Notes under the pieces: model-generated
What the model saw: the letters and a program-made list of their open reading frames with translations, nothing else
The model's database searches: none
What the model was told of the DNA's origin: nothing
Translations under genes and position numbers: made by a program
Shown here: piece after piece, positions 7,956 through 15,522 of the stretch
Layout: each line of letters opens with the position of its first letter
Position numbering within the stretch: the stretch's first letter is position 1
NCBI GenBank assembly: GCA_016290995.1
Contig: JAEEVR010000009.1
Location: 1-64,000, forward strand
Direction: 5' to 3'
Source: Treponema sp.
Lineage (GTDB): Bacteria > Spirochaetota > Spirochaetia > Treponematales > Treponemataceae
DNA length: 64,000 bases

Positions 7956-9233
7956 ATCTTCTTTTGTCTTTGCAAGGGGCCGCTTAAGGTCAAAAGGCTT
8001 AAGCACTTCTTGAATCGTTTGCGGAACTTCAATCCGTTCGCCCAAGGCTTTTTGAACAAAGCTTGCCGAGTAGGCCGGATGATCGCGCTGGATCAATACC
8101 ACCGCGTCGCCCGCGCCGTCAATCAAGTCTTTGCGCTTTTGCGCCGCTCCGTAGGCGGCCGCCGTTTCTTGGTCGGAAATCAAGTCGTATTTTTTGTACA
8201 AGTCCTTTGCCGCTTCTTCCGTCGCGGCCTCGTCAACCTTTGCGGGGTAGACAAAGCTTCTTATCATCGCCGAGTAGTCGGTAAAGAAATCTTCCAGGCG
8301 CTCCAAGTTTGACGGGTCGCTTGCGTTTACCGGCGGCCTGTCCTTTACGCTTACTATCGCGTCGGTGATTATCGGGTAGCCTTTTACGTCTGCTCCCAAG
8401 GCTCCGCTTGTTGGAACGATAAAGCCTCTCAGCGGAAGGCAAAGGCGCCAGCTGTAAAGGCCGGCCACCAAGTTGGAATAATTTCCGGGCGCCATCGCGT
8501 AGTAAATGTCGCCCGAAACTTTTTCCTTTAGGCGCGAAAAAGCGTAGGTGTAAAAAAAGGCTTGAGGCAAAAGGCGGCCGATGTTGGCCGTCGTTGACGC
8601 TGTCAAGCTGAACTTTTGGACAAGCGCGCGGTCCGAAAAAATTTCTTGGATCAAGGCGCGGCAGTATTTTAAGTCGCCGTCGATTTCAATCGGATAAATG
8701 TTCCCGCCGTTCCAAACAAAGTCGGATTCGCTTAAGCCGCGGACTGTTCCTTTTGGATAAAGCAGGACCGACTTTAACTTTTTGCTTCCGCGCAAGGCCC
8801 TTGCCAGCGACGCGCCGTGCGGGCCGCTCGTCAAGTCAAGGAATGTGGCGGTCTTTCCGTTCAATGTCAAAATCGTTTCCAAGCAGGCCGCCATGTATGA
8901 AACGCCAAAGTCGCGGTGGCTTCCTGTCGGGCCGTTGAAAAGCTCCAGCGTGAACAAATTGTCGTCAAGGCGCTTTAGCTTTGGCTCAAAGGGAAATGCC
9001 TTTGTGGCTATCGTTTCGCAAATGATTGGGGAAAATTCCGTGTTTATGCAGGCGCTTGTAAGCGCTCCGGCAATTGAGTCGAATGTCGTGTTTTCGTTTG
9101 TGTACAAAATCCAGCGGCGCAAGTCGGCGTTCCCCTCTGGAACGTAAAGACCCCCGTCCGCCGGCATGCAGTCCAAAAGCGCTTGCAAAAAGCTTGTGTC
9201 AACTGTCTTGTCTCTCGTGCTTGTAAATCGCAT
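7926..9233 (-). CDS. Threonine synthase-like protein without the PLP lysine
   Basis: 435 residues from ATG 9233, giving the family N-terminus MRFTSTRDK ... DGGLYVPEG. An upstream ATG at 9269 would lie inside the promoter -35 and is rejected. The fold follows threonine synthase (LELFNGP, NIGRLLPQ, APGNYSNLVAGLY, a SDPSNLERLEDFF segment). At the PLP-binding position, where the family has AFKDFG, the sequence reads SHRDFG. By simple count the Arg is residue 107, the position of the E. coli catalytic Lys, and the codon is CGC on the minus strand. The phosphate-binding loop is also altered. Normal threonine synthase chemistry looks impossible. It may be a non-catalytic or repurposed paralogue. Confidence 0.8.
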   Translation of the reverse strand: MRFTSTRDKTVDTSFLQALLDCMPADGGLYVPEGNADLRRWILYTNENTTFDSIAGALTSACINTEFSPIICETIATKAFPFEPKLKRLDDNLFTLELFNGPTGSHRDFGVSYMAACLETILTLNGKTATFLDLTSGPHGASLARALRGSKKLKSVLLYPKGTVRGLSESDFVWNGGNIYPIEIDGDLKYCRALIQEIFSDRALVQKFSLTASTTANIGRLLPQAFFYTYAFSRLKEKVSGDIYYAMAPGNYSNLVAGLYSWRLCLPLRGFIVPTSGALGADVKGYPIITDAIVSVKDRPPVNASDPSNLERLEDFFTDYSAMIRSFVYPAKVDEAATEEAAKDLYKKYDLISDQETAAAYGAAQKRKDLIDGAGDAVVLIQRDHPAYSASFVQKALGERIEVPQTIQEVLKPFDLKRPLAKTKEDLVKVLEQIQ

Positions 9234-9240
9234 ACCGCCT

Positions 9241-9269
9241 ATACTAGCGCATTTTTGCCTTTTTGTCAT
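9241..9269 (-). promoter_or_regulatory. Promoter of thrC-like gene, predicted leaderless
   Basis: Minus strand: ATGACA (9269-9264), 17 bp, GCGC then TAGTAT (9246-9241), 7 nt, ATG 9233. The apparent upstream start codon is the -35 itself, which settles the start at 9233. Confidence 0.6.
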
Positions 9270-9274
9270 TAGAC

Positions 9275-9303
9275 TTGTAAAATTGCTAAAAATTTTGTAT
9301 CTT
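9275..9303 (+). promoter_or_regulatory. pepT promoter, predicted leaderless
   Basis: TTGTAA (9275-9280), 17 bp, TATCTT (9298-9303), 7 nt, ATG 9311. An overlapping TATATT (9304-9309) is too close to the start to be the -10 for an intact message. Confidence 0.5.
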
Positions 9304-9310
9304 TATATTG

Positions 9311-10492
9311 ATGAAATATCTCAAAAAGGATTCCGCGTGGCAAAAGGAATTGCTCGCGCGCTTTATAGATTACGCAAAAACTTTTTCCACTTCTTCAAGC
9401 GCGGCCGCTGACAATGGCGTCCAGCCTTCAACCGAATGCCAGCGCGACTTTGCCAATAAGATTGCCGCGGAACTAAAATCCTTGGGATTTGAAGGCGTAC
9501 AGGTCACAAAGTACGGGTACGTCTACGCCTATATTCCGGCAAATCTAGCGGGAACGGCCGCAAAGCCCTTTTGCTTGCTGGCCCACTTGGACACGGTGGA
9601 AGAATGTTCCGGCAAAAATGTAAAGCCGCAAGTAAAAAAGCGCGACGGCGAGACTATCGTGACAAGCGACGGAACGACGCTTTTGGGCGGAGACGACAAG
9701 GCAGGACTTGCCGCCATTGTGACCGCCTTGCATTATTTGCTAGACAACAAAAAAATCGCGCATCCAAAAATCGAGATTTGCTTTTCTCCCGACGAAGAAA
9801 CCGGCCACGGAATGGACCACGTTCCGCTTGACTTGATAAAATCCAAAGCCGCATACACGGTTGACGGCGGCCACATCGGCGAGTTGGAGTGCGAATGCTT
9901 CAACGCGTATAAGAGCGAAGTTTTCTTTACGGGAAAGGCGGCGCACACAGGCGACGCCCGCGCTGCCGGAATGGTCAACGCTATCGGAGCGGCAACTTTG
10001 TTCGTCCAGTCGCTTCCGCGCGCCGAGGCTCCCGAGACCACCGACGGCATGCAGGGCTTTTACGCTCCCTTTGAAATCAGCGGAACGATGGAAAGCGCCC
10101 GCGTTTCTCTTTTGCTGCGCGACTTTGACAGCGCCGGAATGGATGAGCGAAAAAAAACGGTGGCCCAACTTGCAAAAGCCGCCGCGGCCTCTTACGGAGC
10201 TAGCGTAAAGGTAAAGCACATCCAGCAATACTTGAACATGAAAGAAGGAATACAAAAGGCGCCTTATGTAAAAGAGCGTTTGGTCAAGGCCTATAAGGAA
10301 AGCGGAATCGAGCCTGTCTTTAAGCCCATTCGCGGCGGCACGGACGGCTCGCGCCTTACCGAAATGGGAATCCCTTGCCCCAACATTTTTACAGGAGCGC
10401 ACGAGTATCACAGCGAGCGGGAATGGGTCAGCCTTGAACAAATGCTGGCCGCCGCCGATATTATAGTAAGCCTAGGAGCGATTTATGCATGA
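9311..10492 (+). CDS. pepT: Peptidase T (tripeptide aminopeptidase, M20B)
   Basis: 393 residues from ATG 9311 (a TTG three bases upstream is the alternative). Metal and catalytic motifs of M20 peptidases are all present: LLAHLDTVEE, LLGGDDKAG, SPDEETGHGMDH, VDGG, and C-terminal PIRGGTDGSRLTEMGIPCPNIFTGAHEYHSE. It is a cytoplasmic di-zinc enzyme that trims the N-terminal residue of tripeptides. Its end overlaps murA by 8 bp, so the two are cotranscribed. Confidence 0.93.
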   Translation: MKYLKKDSAWQKELLARFIDYAKTFSTSSSAAADNGVQPSTECQRDFANKIAAELKSLGFEGVQVTKYGYVYAYIPANLAGTAAKPFCLLAHLDTVEECSGKNVKPQVKKRDGETIVTSDGTTLLGGDDKAGLAAIVTALHYLLDNKKIAHPKIEICFSPDEETGHGMDHVPLDLIKSKAAYTVDGGHIGELECECFNAYKSEVFFTGKAAHTGDARAAGMVNAIGAATLFVQSLPRAEAPETTDGMQGFYAPFEISGTMESARVSLLLRDFDSAGMDERKKTVAQLAKAAAASYGASVKVKHIQQYLNMKEGIQKAPYVKERLVKAYKESGIEPVFKPIRGGTDGSRLTEMGIPCPNIFTGAHEYHSEREWVSLEQMLAAADIIVSLGAIYA

Positions 10493-11768
10493 ATACAGAA
10501 TTGAAGGCGGATTTCCGATAAAGGGAAAAATCACCGCCGCGGGAAACAAGAACGCCGCGCTTCCTTGTATTGCGGCGACACTTTTGACTGACGAAAAAGT
10601 AACGCTTAGAAACATCCCCGAGATTGAAGACGCGGGCGTTATGTTCAAGATTTTGGAAGGCCTCGGCGCTTCCGTAAAAAAAATCGAAAAGCACGTTTGG
10701 GAAGTCACCGCGCAAAAAATTGAGACGGCCTTGATTCCCCCGGAGCTTTCTAAAAAAATCCGCGCCTCGATTTTGTTCGCCGGCCCGCTAATCGCCCGCT
10801 TGGGAAAGGCCAGCATGATGCCTCCTGGCGGAGACGTAATTGGGCGCCGCCGCCTGGACACTCACTTTTTGGCTTTGACCGAATTAGGAGCCCGCGTAGA
10901 CATTGACGGAAAATTTGAGTTTAGCGCCAACAAGCTTGTGGGCGACGACATATTCCTTGACGAAACTTCGGTTACCGCCACCGAAAACGCTTTGATGGCG
11001 GCGGCGCTGGCCGAGGGCCGAACGACAATCACCAACGCCGCGAGCGAGCCTCACGTTCAGGACTTGTGCAAAATGCTCATCGCGATGGGCGCAAAGATTA
11101 GCGGCGTTGGCTCTAACATTTTGATAATCGATGGAGTAAAAAAGCTCCACGGCTGCGACTTTGCGATCGGCCCGGACTATATGGAAATCGGTTCCTTTAT
11201 CGGATTGGCCGCCGCCACTCGCGGTTCCGTCACGATAGAAAACATCAATCCGCCGGACATGCGGCCCTTGCGCATCGCTTTTGGAAAGCTTGGAATCCGC
11301 TGGAACATAAACGGAAACACGCTAGAAGTCGCCGCCAACCAAGACATGAAGGTAAACCCTGACCTTGGCGGAATGATTCCAAAAATCGACGACTCTCCGT
11401 GGCCGGGATTCCCGCCGGATTTGACCAGCATCATGACGGTTGTGGCGACACAAGTCGAAGGCAACGTTTTGATTTTTGAAAAAATGTTCGAGTCAAGAAT
11501 GTTCTTTGTTGACAAGCTTATCGGAATGGGAGCGCGCATAACTTTGTGCGATCCGCACCGAGCCGTTGTCAGCGGTCCCAGCGTTCTTCACGGCGACAAG
11601 CTTGTGTCGCCCGACGTTCGCGCCGGAATGGCGATGGTGATCGCGGCGATGATAGCGCGCGGCGAAAGTTCCATTAGCAACGTTTACCAGATTGAACGCG
11701 GCTACGAAAACTTGATTCCGCGCCTAAAGGCTTTGGGCGCGCATATCGAGTGCGTCGAAGTAAAGTGA
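10485..11768 (+). CDS. murA: UDP-GlcNAc 1-carboxyvinyltransferase
   Basis: 427 residues, normal length. It transfers enolpyruvate from PEP to UDP-GlcNAc, the first committed step of peptidoglycan synthesis. The N-terminal GNKNAALPCIAATLL contains K22/N23. In the mobile loop the usual Cys (Cys115 in E. coli) is Asp: PPGGDVIG with D117. Family knowledge says the Asp form is catalytically active but does not form the covalent adduct with fosfomycin, and Asp-type MurA is known in Borrelia, Chlamydia and mycobacteria. It overlaps pepT and ends at a strong bidirectional terminator. Confidence 0.95.
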   Translation: MHEYRIEGGFPIKGKITAAGNKNAALPCIAATLLTDEKVTLRNIPEIEDAGVMFKILEGLGASVKKIEKHVWEVTAQKIETALIPPELSKKIRASILFAGPLIARLGKASMMPPGGDVIGRRRLDTHFLALTELGARVDIDGKFEFSANKLVGDDIFLDETSVTATENALMAAALAEGRTTITNAASEPHVQDLCKMLIAMGAKISGVGSNILIIDGVKKLHGCDFAIGPDYMEIGSFIGLAAATRGSVTIENINPPDMRPLRIAFGKLGIRWNINGNTLEVAANQDMKVNPDLGGMIPKIDDSPWPGFPPDLTSIMTVVATQVEGNVLIFEKMFESRMFFVDKLIGMGARITLCDPHRAVVSGPSVLHGDKLVSPDVRAGMAMVIAAMIARGESSISNVYQIERGYENLIPRLKALGAHIECVEVK

Positions 11769-11799
11769 AAAAAAAGCGGCCTATGGGCCGCTTTTTTTA
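11768..11799. terminator. Bidirectional intrinsic terminator
   Basis: A-tract, GCGGCC-tatg-GGCCGC stem, T-tract. It serves convergent murA (plus) and the TPR membrane protein gene (minus), whose TAA stop overlaps the end of the T-tract. Confidence 0.9.
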
Positions 11800-13644
11800 G
11801 TCGTTCTTGCGCGCCAGGAAGGCAACGCTGACCACAAGCAAAAGGACGACGTAAACGCCGATGCCGGCAAAAATCGCCATTCTCGTTCCGGCCATCGCGA
11901 TAAATACAAGGTTTAAAACCTTGATTGTGTATTCAATCATGCGTTCCAAGAAGTAGAAGACGATGTTCAAAACCGGCAGGATGAAAACCCACTTGAACTT
12001 GAATATCGCTCCCGCCGCAAGCCTGTAGTTCCACGCGATGCTTGCGACAAAGATAAAGATTATCAAAAGCATAAAGGGATAGAAGATTCTGTTCAGCGAC
12101 TCTACGCTAAAGACTTCGCTTGAGTAGCCGTAGTCTGGAGCCTTGCGCGCCAAGCGGTTAAGCGAGAAGGGGTTTAAGTTTCCTTTTCCGGCGGCGGAGA
12201 GCAAAATCAAGGAAATGTCTTCGTAAGGAATCGGAAGGTAAAGCTGGTTCTTTGACAAGATTGAAGTGTACTCTTGCGTTCCGGCGTATTCGTAAACCGG
12301 CTCGTTCTTTTGCTCGCGCGAGTTTCTGCTTACGGAGCGGAGCATGATGTAGGGAATCGACTTTATTGAAGAATTGATTTCAAGCCGCTGGGTTTCGTAA
12401 AGGCCCAGCGATTTTGTGTCGCAAGACTTCATCTTTGCGTATGGGGTGGAAACGGAATACTTGAACTGGCCATATTCGTCAAACGAAAAAAGCTCAAGGC
12501 CGCGGAGGTATCTAACCATTCCGCCGGTTCCGTCAACTTCGGTTACGCCGTGAATCAAAATGATGTCGTAGCCGCCGGTTGGATGGCGGATTGAAAAGTA
12601 AACGTTCTTTGAGCTTTCAAAGCGGCTTGCGTCGTAAGTCTCGTCGATAAAAAAGAATTGCTCCAAAAGCCTGTCGCGGGAAATTTTTAGGTAGCGGATA
12701 ACGTCAGGGTCGCGGGCCTTTCTTTCGTCTTCCATCGCAAGGTCGTTGAAAATGTAATAGGACTCTTCAAAGTTTCCGTTGTTGAGCGCCTTGTAGCCTT
12801 CCCATTTTTTTCTAAAGAAAAGGTTTCCGGCTGTAAGCTCTTCCTTTTGGGCTGACTGCAAGCGGTTCCAAGCTTGGCTTGCAATGTCCTTTGCCTCAAA
12901 AATGTTGGGGTCGTTTGGTCCGCAAAGGCGTTCCGCTTCTACCGAAAGATAGTGGGCGCCAAAAAAATCTTTGGCCGCAAAAAGTTCGCGCGCCTTTTGG
13001 AGCATTTCCAAAACGGTCATCTCGCTTTCGTCAAAGCCTTGGAAAGTTTTTCCGTGGTCGTTTAGATTTGTTTCCGAAAAACTTTTGTTGCGCTCTTCGC
13101 GGCGCTTGGCTTCCAATTCCTTAAGCTTGGCTTCGGTTTTGCGCTCGCGTTCCTTTAATTCCTTGTTGTTGGGGTCCAGGGCAAGCGCCTTTCTTTCGTA
13201 TTGAATGGCGGCCTCGGGATTATTTTGGAAGCGGTACTGGTCGGCCAAGCGCAAGTAGTCTGTAATCAAGCCCGGAATCTCGTGCATGAACTTTTTCTTG
13301 GAATTTTCAAAAGGCAAAAGAATCAAGGTTCCGATTGACGCGATGAATGTTGTTACAAGCGCGGCAACCATAATCTTTTTTAAGAGAAGGGCGATCTCCG
13401 GGCTAAAGCGGCCTTGCGCTTTTTCTCCGTATTCGGCAAAGGCAAGCGAGCAGGCGAGCAAAAAGCCTGTAAGCAAAATCGAAGGAAGCGCGTCAAAAAC
13501 AAGGGACAAGGAGTTGGCGCTTTTGTAGGCAAACTCCGAGCCGGCCGCGACGCTATCCATCGGCAAAAGAAAAAGGCCCGCGGTCCAAAGCGCCGCCACG
13601 GCAAAAATGGAATAGGCTAAAATCGAAGGAAGAAATTTTTTCAT
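11797..13644 (-). CDS. TPR-containing membrane protein, function unknown
   Basis: 615 residues. Three N-terminal membrane segments (about 5-30, 48-70, 90-112) are followed by a TPR-like unit with a coiled-coil Lys/Glu stretch (LKERERKTEAKLKELEAKRREE, shown in part), a second helical-repeat region about 215-310, a soluble beta-rich segment, and three more membrane segments after about 510. It resembles conserved treponemal membrane proteins, but I cannot name the family. It is coupled (ATGA) to the upstream membrane protein gene, suggesting a two-protein envelope complex; this is inference. Confidence 0.75.
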   Translation of the reverse strand: MKKFLPSILAYSIFAVAALWTAGLFLLPMDSVAAGSEFAYKSANSLSLVFDALPSILLTGFLLACSLAFAEYGEKAQGRFSPEIALLLKKIMVAALVTTFIASIGTLILLPFENSKKKFMHEIPGLITDYLRLADQYRFQNNPEAAIQYERKALALDPNNKELKERERKTEAKLKELEAKRREERNKSFSETNLNDHGKTFQGFDESEMTVLEMLQKARELFAAKDFFGAHYLSVEAERLCGPNDPNIFEAKDIASQAWNRLQSAQKEELTAGNLFFRKKWEGYKALNNGNFEESYYIFNDLAMEDERKARDPDVIRYLKISRDRLLEQFFFIDETYDASRFESSKNVYFSIRHPTGGYDIILIHGVTEVDGTGGMVRYLRGLELFSFDEYGQFKYSVSTPYAKMKSCDTKSLGLYETQRLEINSSIKSIPYIMLRSVSRNSREQKNEPVYEYAGTQEYTSILSKNQLYLPIPYEDISLILLSAAGKGNLNPFSLNRLARKAPDYGYSSEVFSVESLNRIFYPFMLLIIFIFVASIAWNYRLAAGAIFKFKWVFILPVLNIVFYFLERMIEYTIKVLNLVFIAMAGTRMAIFAGIGVYVVLLLVVSVAFLARKND

Positions 13645-14606
13645 TCGCCTCTCCTTCTTTTTTTGCCGGCGTGGACGATAGCCTTAAAGGTTCCCAATGA
13701 AATTAAAAGCAAAATGATCGCGCAGTTCATGGCGCACTGGAAGTGTTGGCCGATGATCAAGGCAAAGCCGCCGACGTTGTTTATCGCGTTGACAAAGGTG
13801 TCAAAGCGGCCTAAAAAGTAAAAGCAGTTTAGGGTGATGATCGCAAAGGTGTCAAAGGTGATGTAAAAGGCGTCGGCCAACTTCCATTCGCTGGCCGAAA
13901 CTATCGCTCCCAAAGCGACAAGCGCCGCCATAAGCGAAGAAAAGAGCAGCCATGGAATCATTCCTTCCGAGCAGGCTTCGTAGGCTTTTTGCTGGACTGT
14001 TCCGATTCCGCCCAAAAACGCCATCAAGACAGGCGGCGGCGTCAAGTTTTCTCCGATGATCGGATCCGAAAAGCCCAAGGCGTCTCTTTTAAAGTTAAGG
14101 GGCGTGTTTGAAATTTTCTTTACCGATCGGCTTGTTCTTACGCTTGTAAAGTAGTCCTCGTTGATCCTGATTCCGTTTACAAAATTTCCGCTTACAAAAG
14201 TAAAATAGTAAAGCCTTTTGTCGATAGTCCTAAAATAACCGGCGGTTAGCTCCGAGGGCTTTTCCTCTAGGGCGACGCTTTTTTGCTGGACAGTTTTGTA
14301 TGAAATCGGAGCGGCGAAAATCCAGGCGGCCAACGAAAGGACCGCGATTGTTATCGCTCCAGAGACTTTGTTGTAGCGGGGGTGCCTAACCAGGGTAAGA
14401 AAGAGGAACATCGGAACGAAAAGCAAAAGAATCGGGAAAAAGACTATCGCTCCGTTTATAAAAATTTGAGCGTCAAAAATAGAAATTTGCGAGCCTACGA
14501 CAAAAGAGGTGACGCTGTGGTAGAGCATTATCAAAAAGCCGCCGGCCGCAGTTCCAAAGACGCAAATCAAGACAAAGGCCAACAGTTCTATCAAAACCGT
14601 TTTCAT
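13641..14606 (-). CDS. Multi-pass membrane protein, function unknown
   Basis: 321 residues. About six hydrophobic segments: three in the first 115 residues (LLAFVLICVFGTAAGGFLIM and two more) and three in the last 120. A ~100-residue extracytoplasmic region between them contains the tract KKISNTPLNFKRDALGF. No enzyme motif is visible. The ATG lies 7 nt after a -10 box. Its last four bases overlap the start of the TPR membrane protein gene, so the two form an operon. Confidence 0.72.
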   Translation of the reverse strand: MKTVLIELLAFVLICVFGTAAGGFLIMLYHSVTSFVVGSQISIFDAQIFINGAIVFFPILLLFVPMFLFLTLVRHPRYNKVSGAITIAVLSLAAWIFAAPISYKTVQQKSVALEEKPSELTAGYFRTIDKRLYYFTFVSGNFVNGIRINEDYFTSVRTSRSVKKISNTPLNFKRDALGFSDPIIGENLTPPPVLMAFLGGIGTVQQKAYEACSEGMIPWLLFSSLMAALVALGAIVSASEWKLADAFYITFDTFAIITLNCFYFLGRFDTFVNAINNVGGFALIIGQHFQCAMNCAIILLLISLGTFKAIVHAGKKRRRGE

Positions 14607-14613
14607 TCTATCT

Positions 14614-14642
14614 ATTCTAGCGCAAGATGTGATTTTTGACTA
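14614..14642 (-). promoter_or_regulatory. Promoter of membrane-protein operon, predicted leaderless
   Basis: Minus strand: TAGTCA (14642-14637), 17 bp, GCGC then TAGAAT (14619-14614), 7 nt, ATG 14606. The -35 overlaps the -35 of the divergent PilZ promoter by two bases. Confidence 0.55.
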
Positions 14643-14669
14643 GACAAAAATGACGGCGCGGTTTATAAT
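14641..14669 (+). promoter_or_regulatory. Promoter of PilZ gene, predicted leaderless
   Basis: TAGACA (14641-14646), 17 bp, TATAAT (14664-14669), 7 nt, ATG 14677. No SD is present. Confidence 0.65.
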
Positions 14670-14676
14670 TTAAGTT

Positions 14677-15522
14677 ATGTCAGAAGGACAGACACCCGCT
14701 GATTTTGGCCACAAAGTCATCTTCTTGAACCCCGATTTTCCGGGCCACGGAGACGTTTTTAAGGACCTTAGGGAAAACGAATACGAATTTTATCTTCTCG
14801 AAAATTACCGCGACGCAAAATCGGTTTTGCGCGAGTACAAAAGTTCCATCTGCATTATATACGCGGACGACGGCACGACAAAGCGCAAGGTGATAAATTT
14901 CATCCTTTCTTGCTCAAAGGACGATTCCGTAAATTCCACGCTTTTTTATCTATTGACTAGCGAGCTTGTCTCAAAGGAAAAGAAGGCCTTGGAACAGGCC
15001 CAGAATTGCTACCATGGAATGATAGCGCTTAATTCAAGAACTCCCTTTATGATTCAAGCCATAAAGCAGCAGCTTGAGGACAAAAACGCCAAGGGCCGCC
15101 GCCAATACGTGCGCGTTTCTTGCTCCGCCGACAGGGAGGCCATCGCGCTTGCCGAAATTAACGGCCGCCTTTTCAAGTTCAAAATGCACGACATAAGCAT
15201 CGTGGGCTCCGCTTGCTCGGTAGAAGCCAAGCTCGCCTCTGTTTTTCCAAAGGGAACGGTAATCCCGTCGGTGAACTTTACTTTGGGCGGAAAGCAAATT
15301 CCTGTCGGCGAAGTCGCGGTCTACGCGGTTTTTCCGATGAACAACGAAGCCAAGCTTGTCTTGCTTTTTAAGAATCCTCTTATAGGCGAAAGAAAAGAGT
15401 TGGTTCACAATTACATCCGCGAAAAATTTGACAGCGACATTCATACAATCATAAAGAGCCGCCCGCGCGACGAGGAAGATTACTCCAAGGCCTTTGCCGA
15501 AGGCGAGAGCGACGCTCAATGA
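14677..15522 (+). CDS. PilZ-domain c-di-GMP receptor protein
   Basis: 281 residues. Residues about 10-135 form an alpha/beta N-terminal part reminiscent of a receiver fold, without an obvious phosphorylation site. Residues about 140-250 form a PilZ domain: R142-Q-Y-V-R146 (the RxxxR motif) and D172-I-S-I-V-G177 (the D/NxSxxG motif), the two c-di-GMP contacts. It probably relays c-di-GMP to motility or envelope targets. Its stop overlaps the ABC-F gene start (ATGA), so the two are cotranscribed. Confidence 0.85.
   Translation: MSEGQTPADFGHKVIFLNPDFPGHGDVFKDLRENEYEFYLLENYRDAKSVLREYKSSICIIYADDGTTKRKVINFILSCSKDDSVNSTLFYLLTSELVSKEKKALEQAQNCYHGMIALNSRTPFMIQAIKQQLEDKNAKGRRQYVRVSCSADREAIALAEINGRLFKFKMHDISIVGSACSVEAKLASVFPKGTVIPSVNFTLGGKQIPVGEVAVYAVFPMNNEAKLVLLFKNPLIGERKELVHNYIREKFDSDIHTIIKSRPRDEEDYSKAFAEGESDAQ

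Noticed and set aside
9234..9269. Longer start for the threonine-synthase-like gene at 9269
   Set aside because: That ATG is the promoter -35, and the extra residues do not match the family N-terminus.
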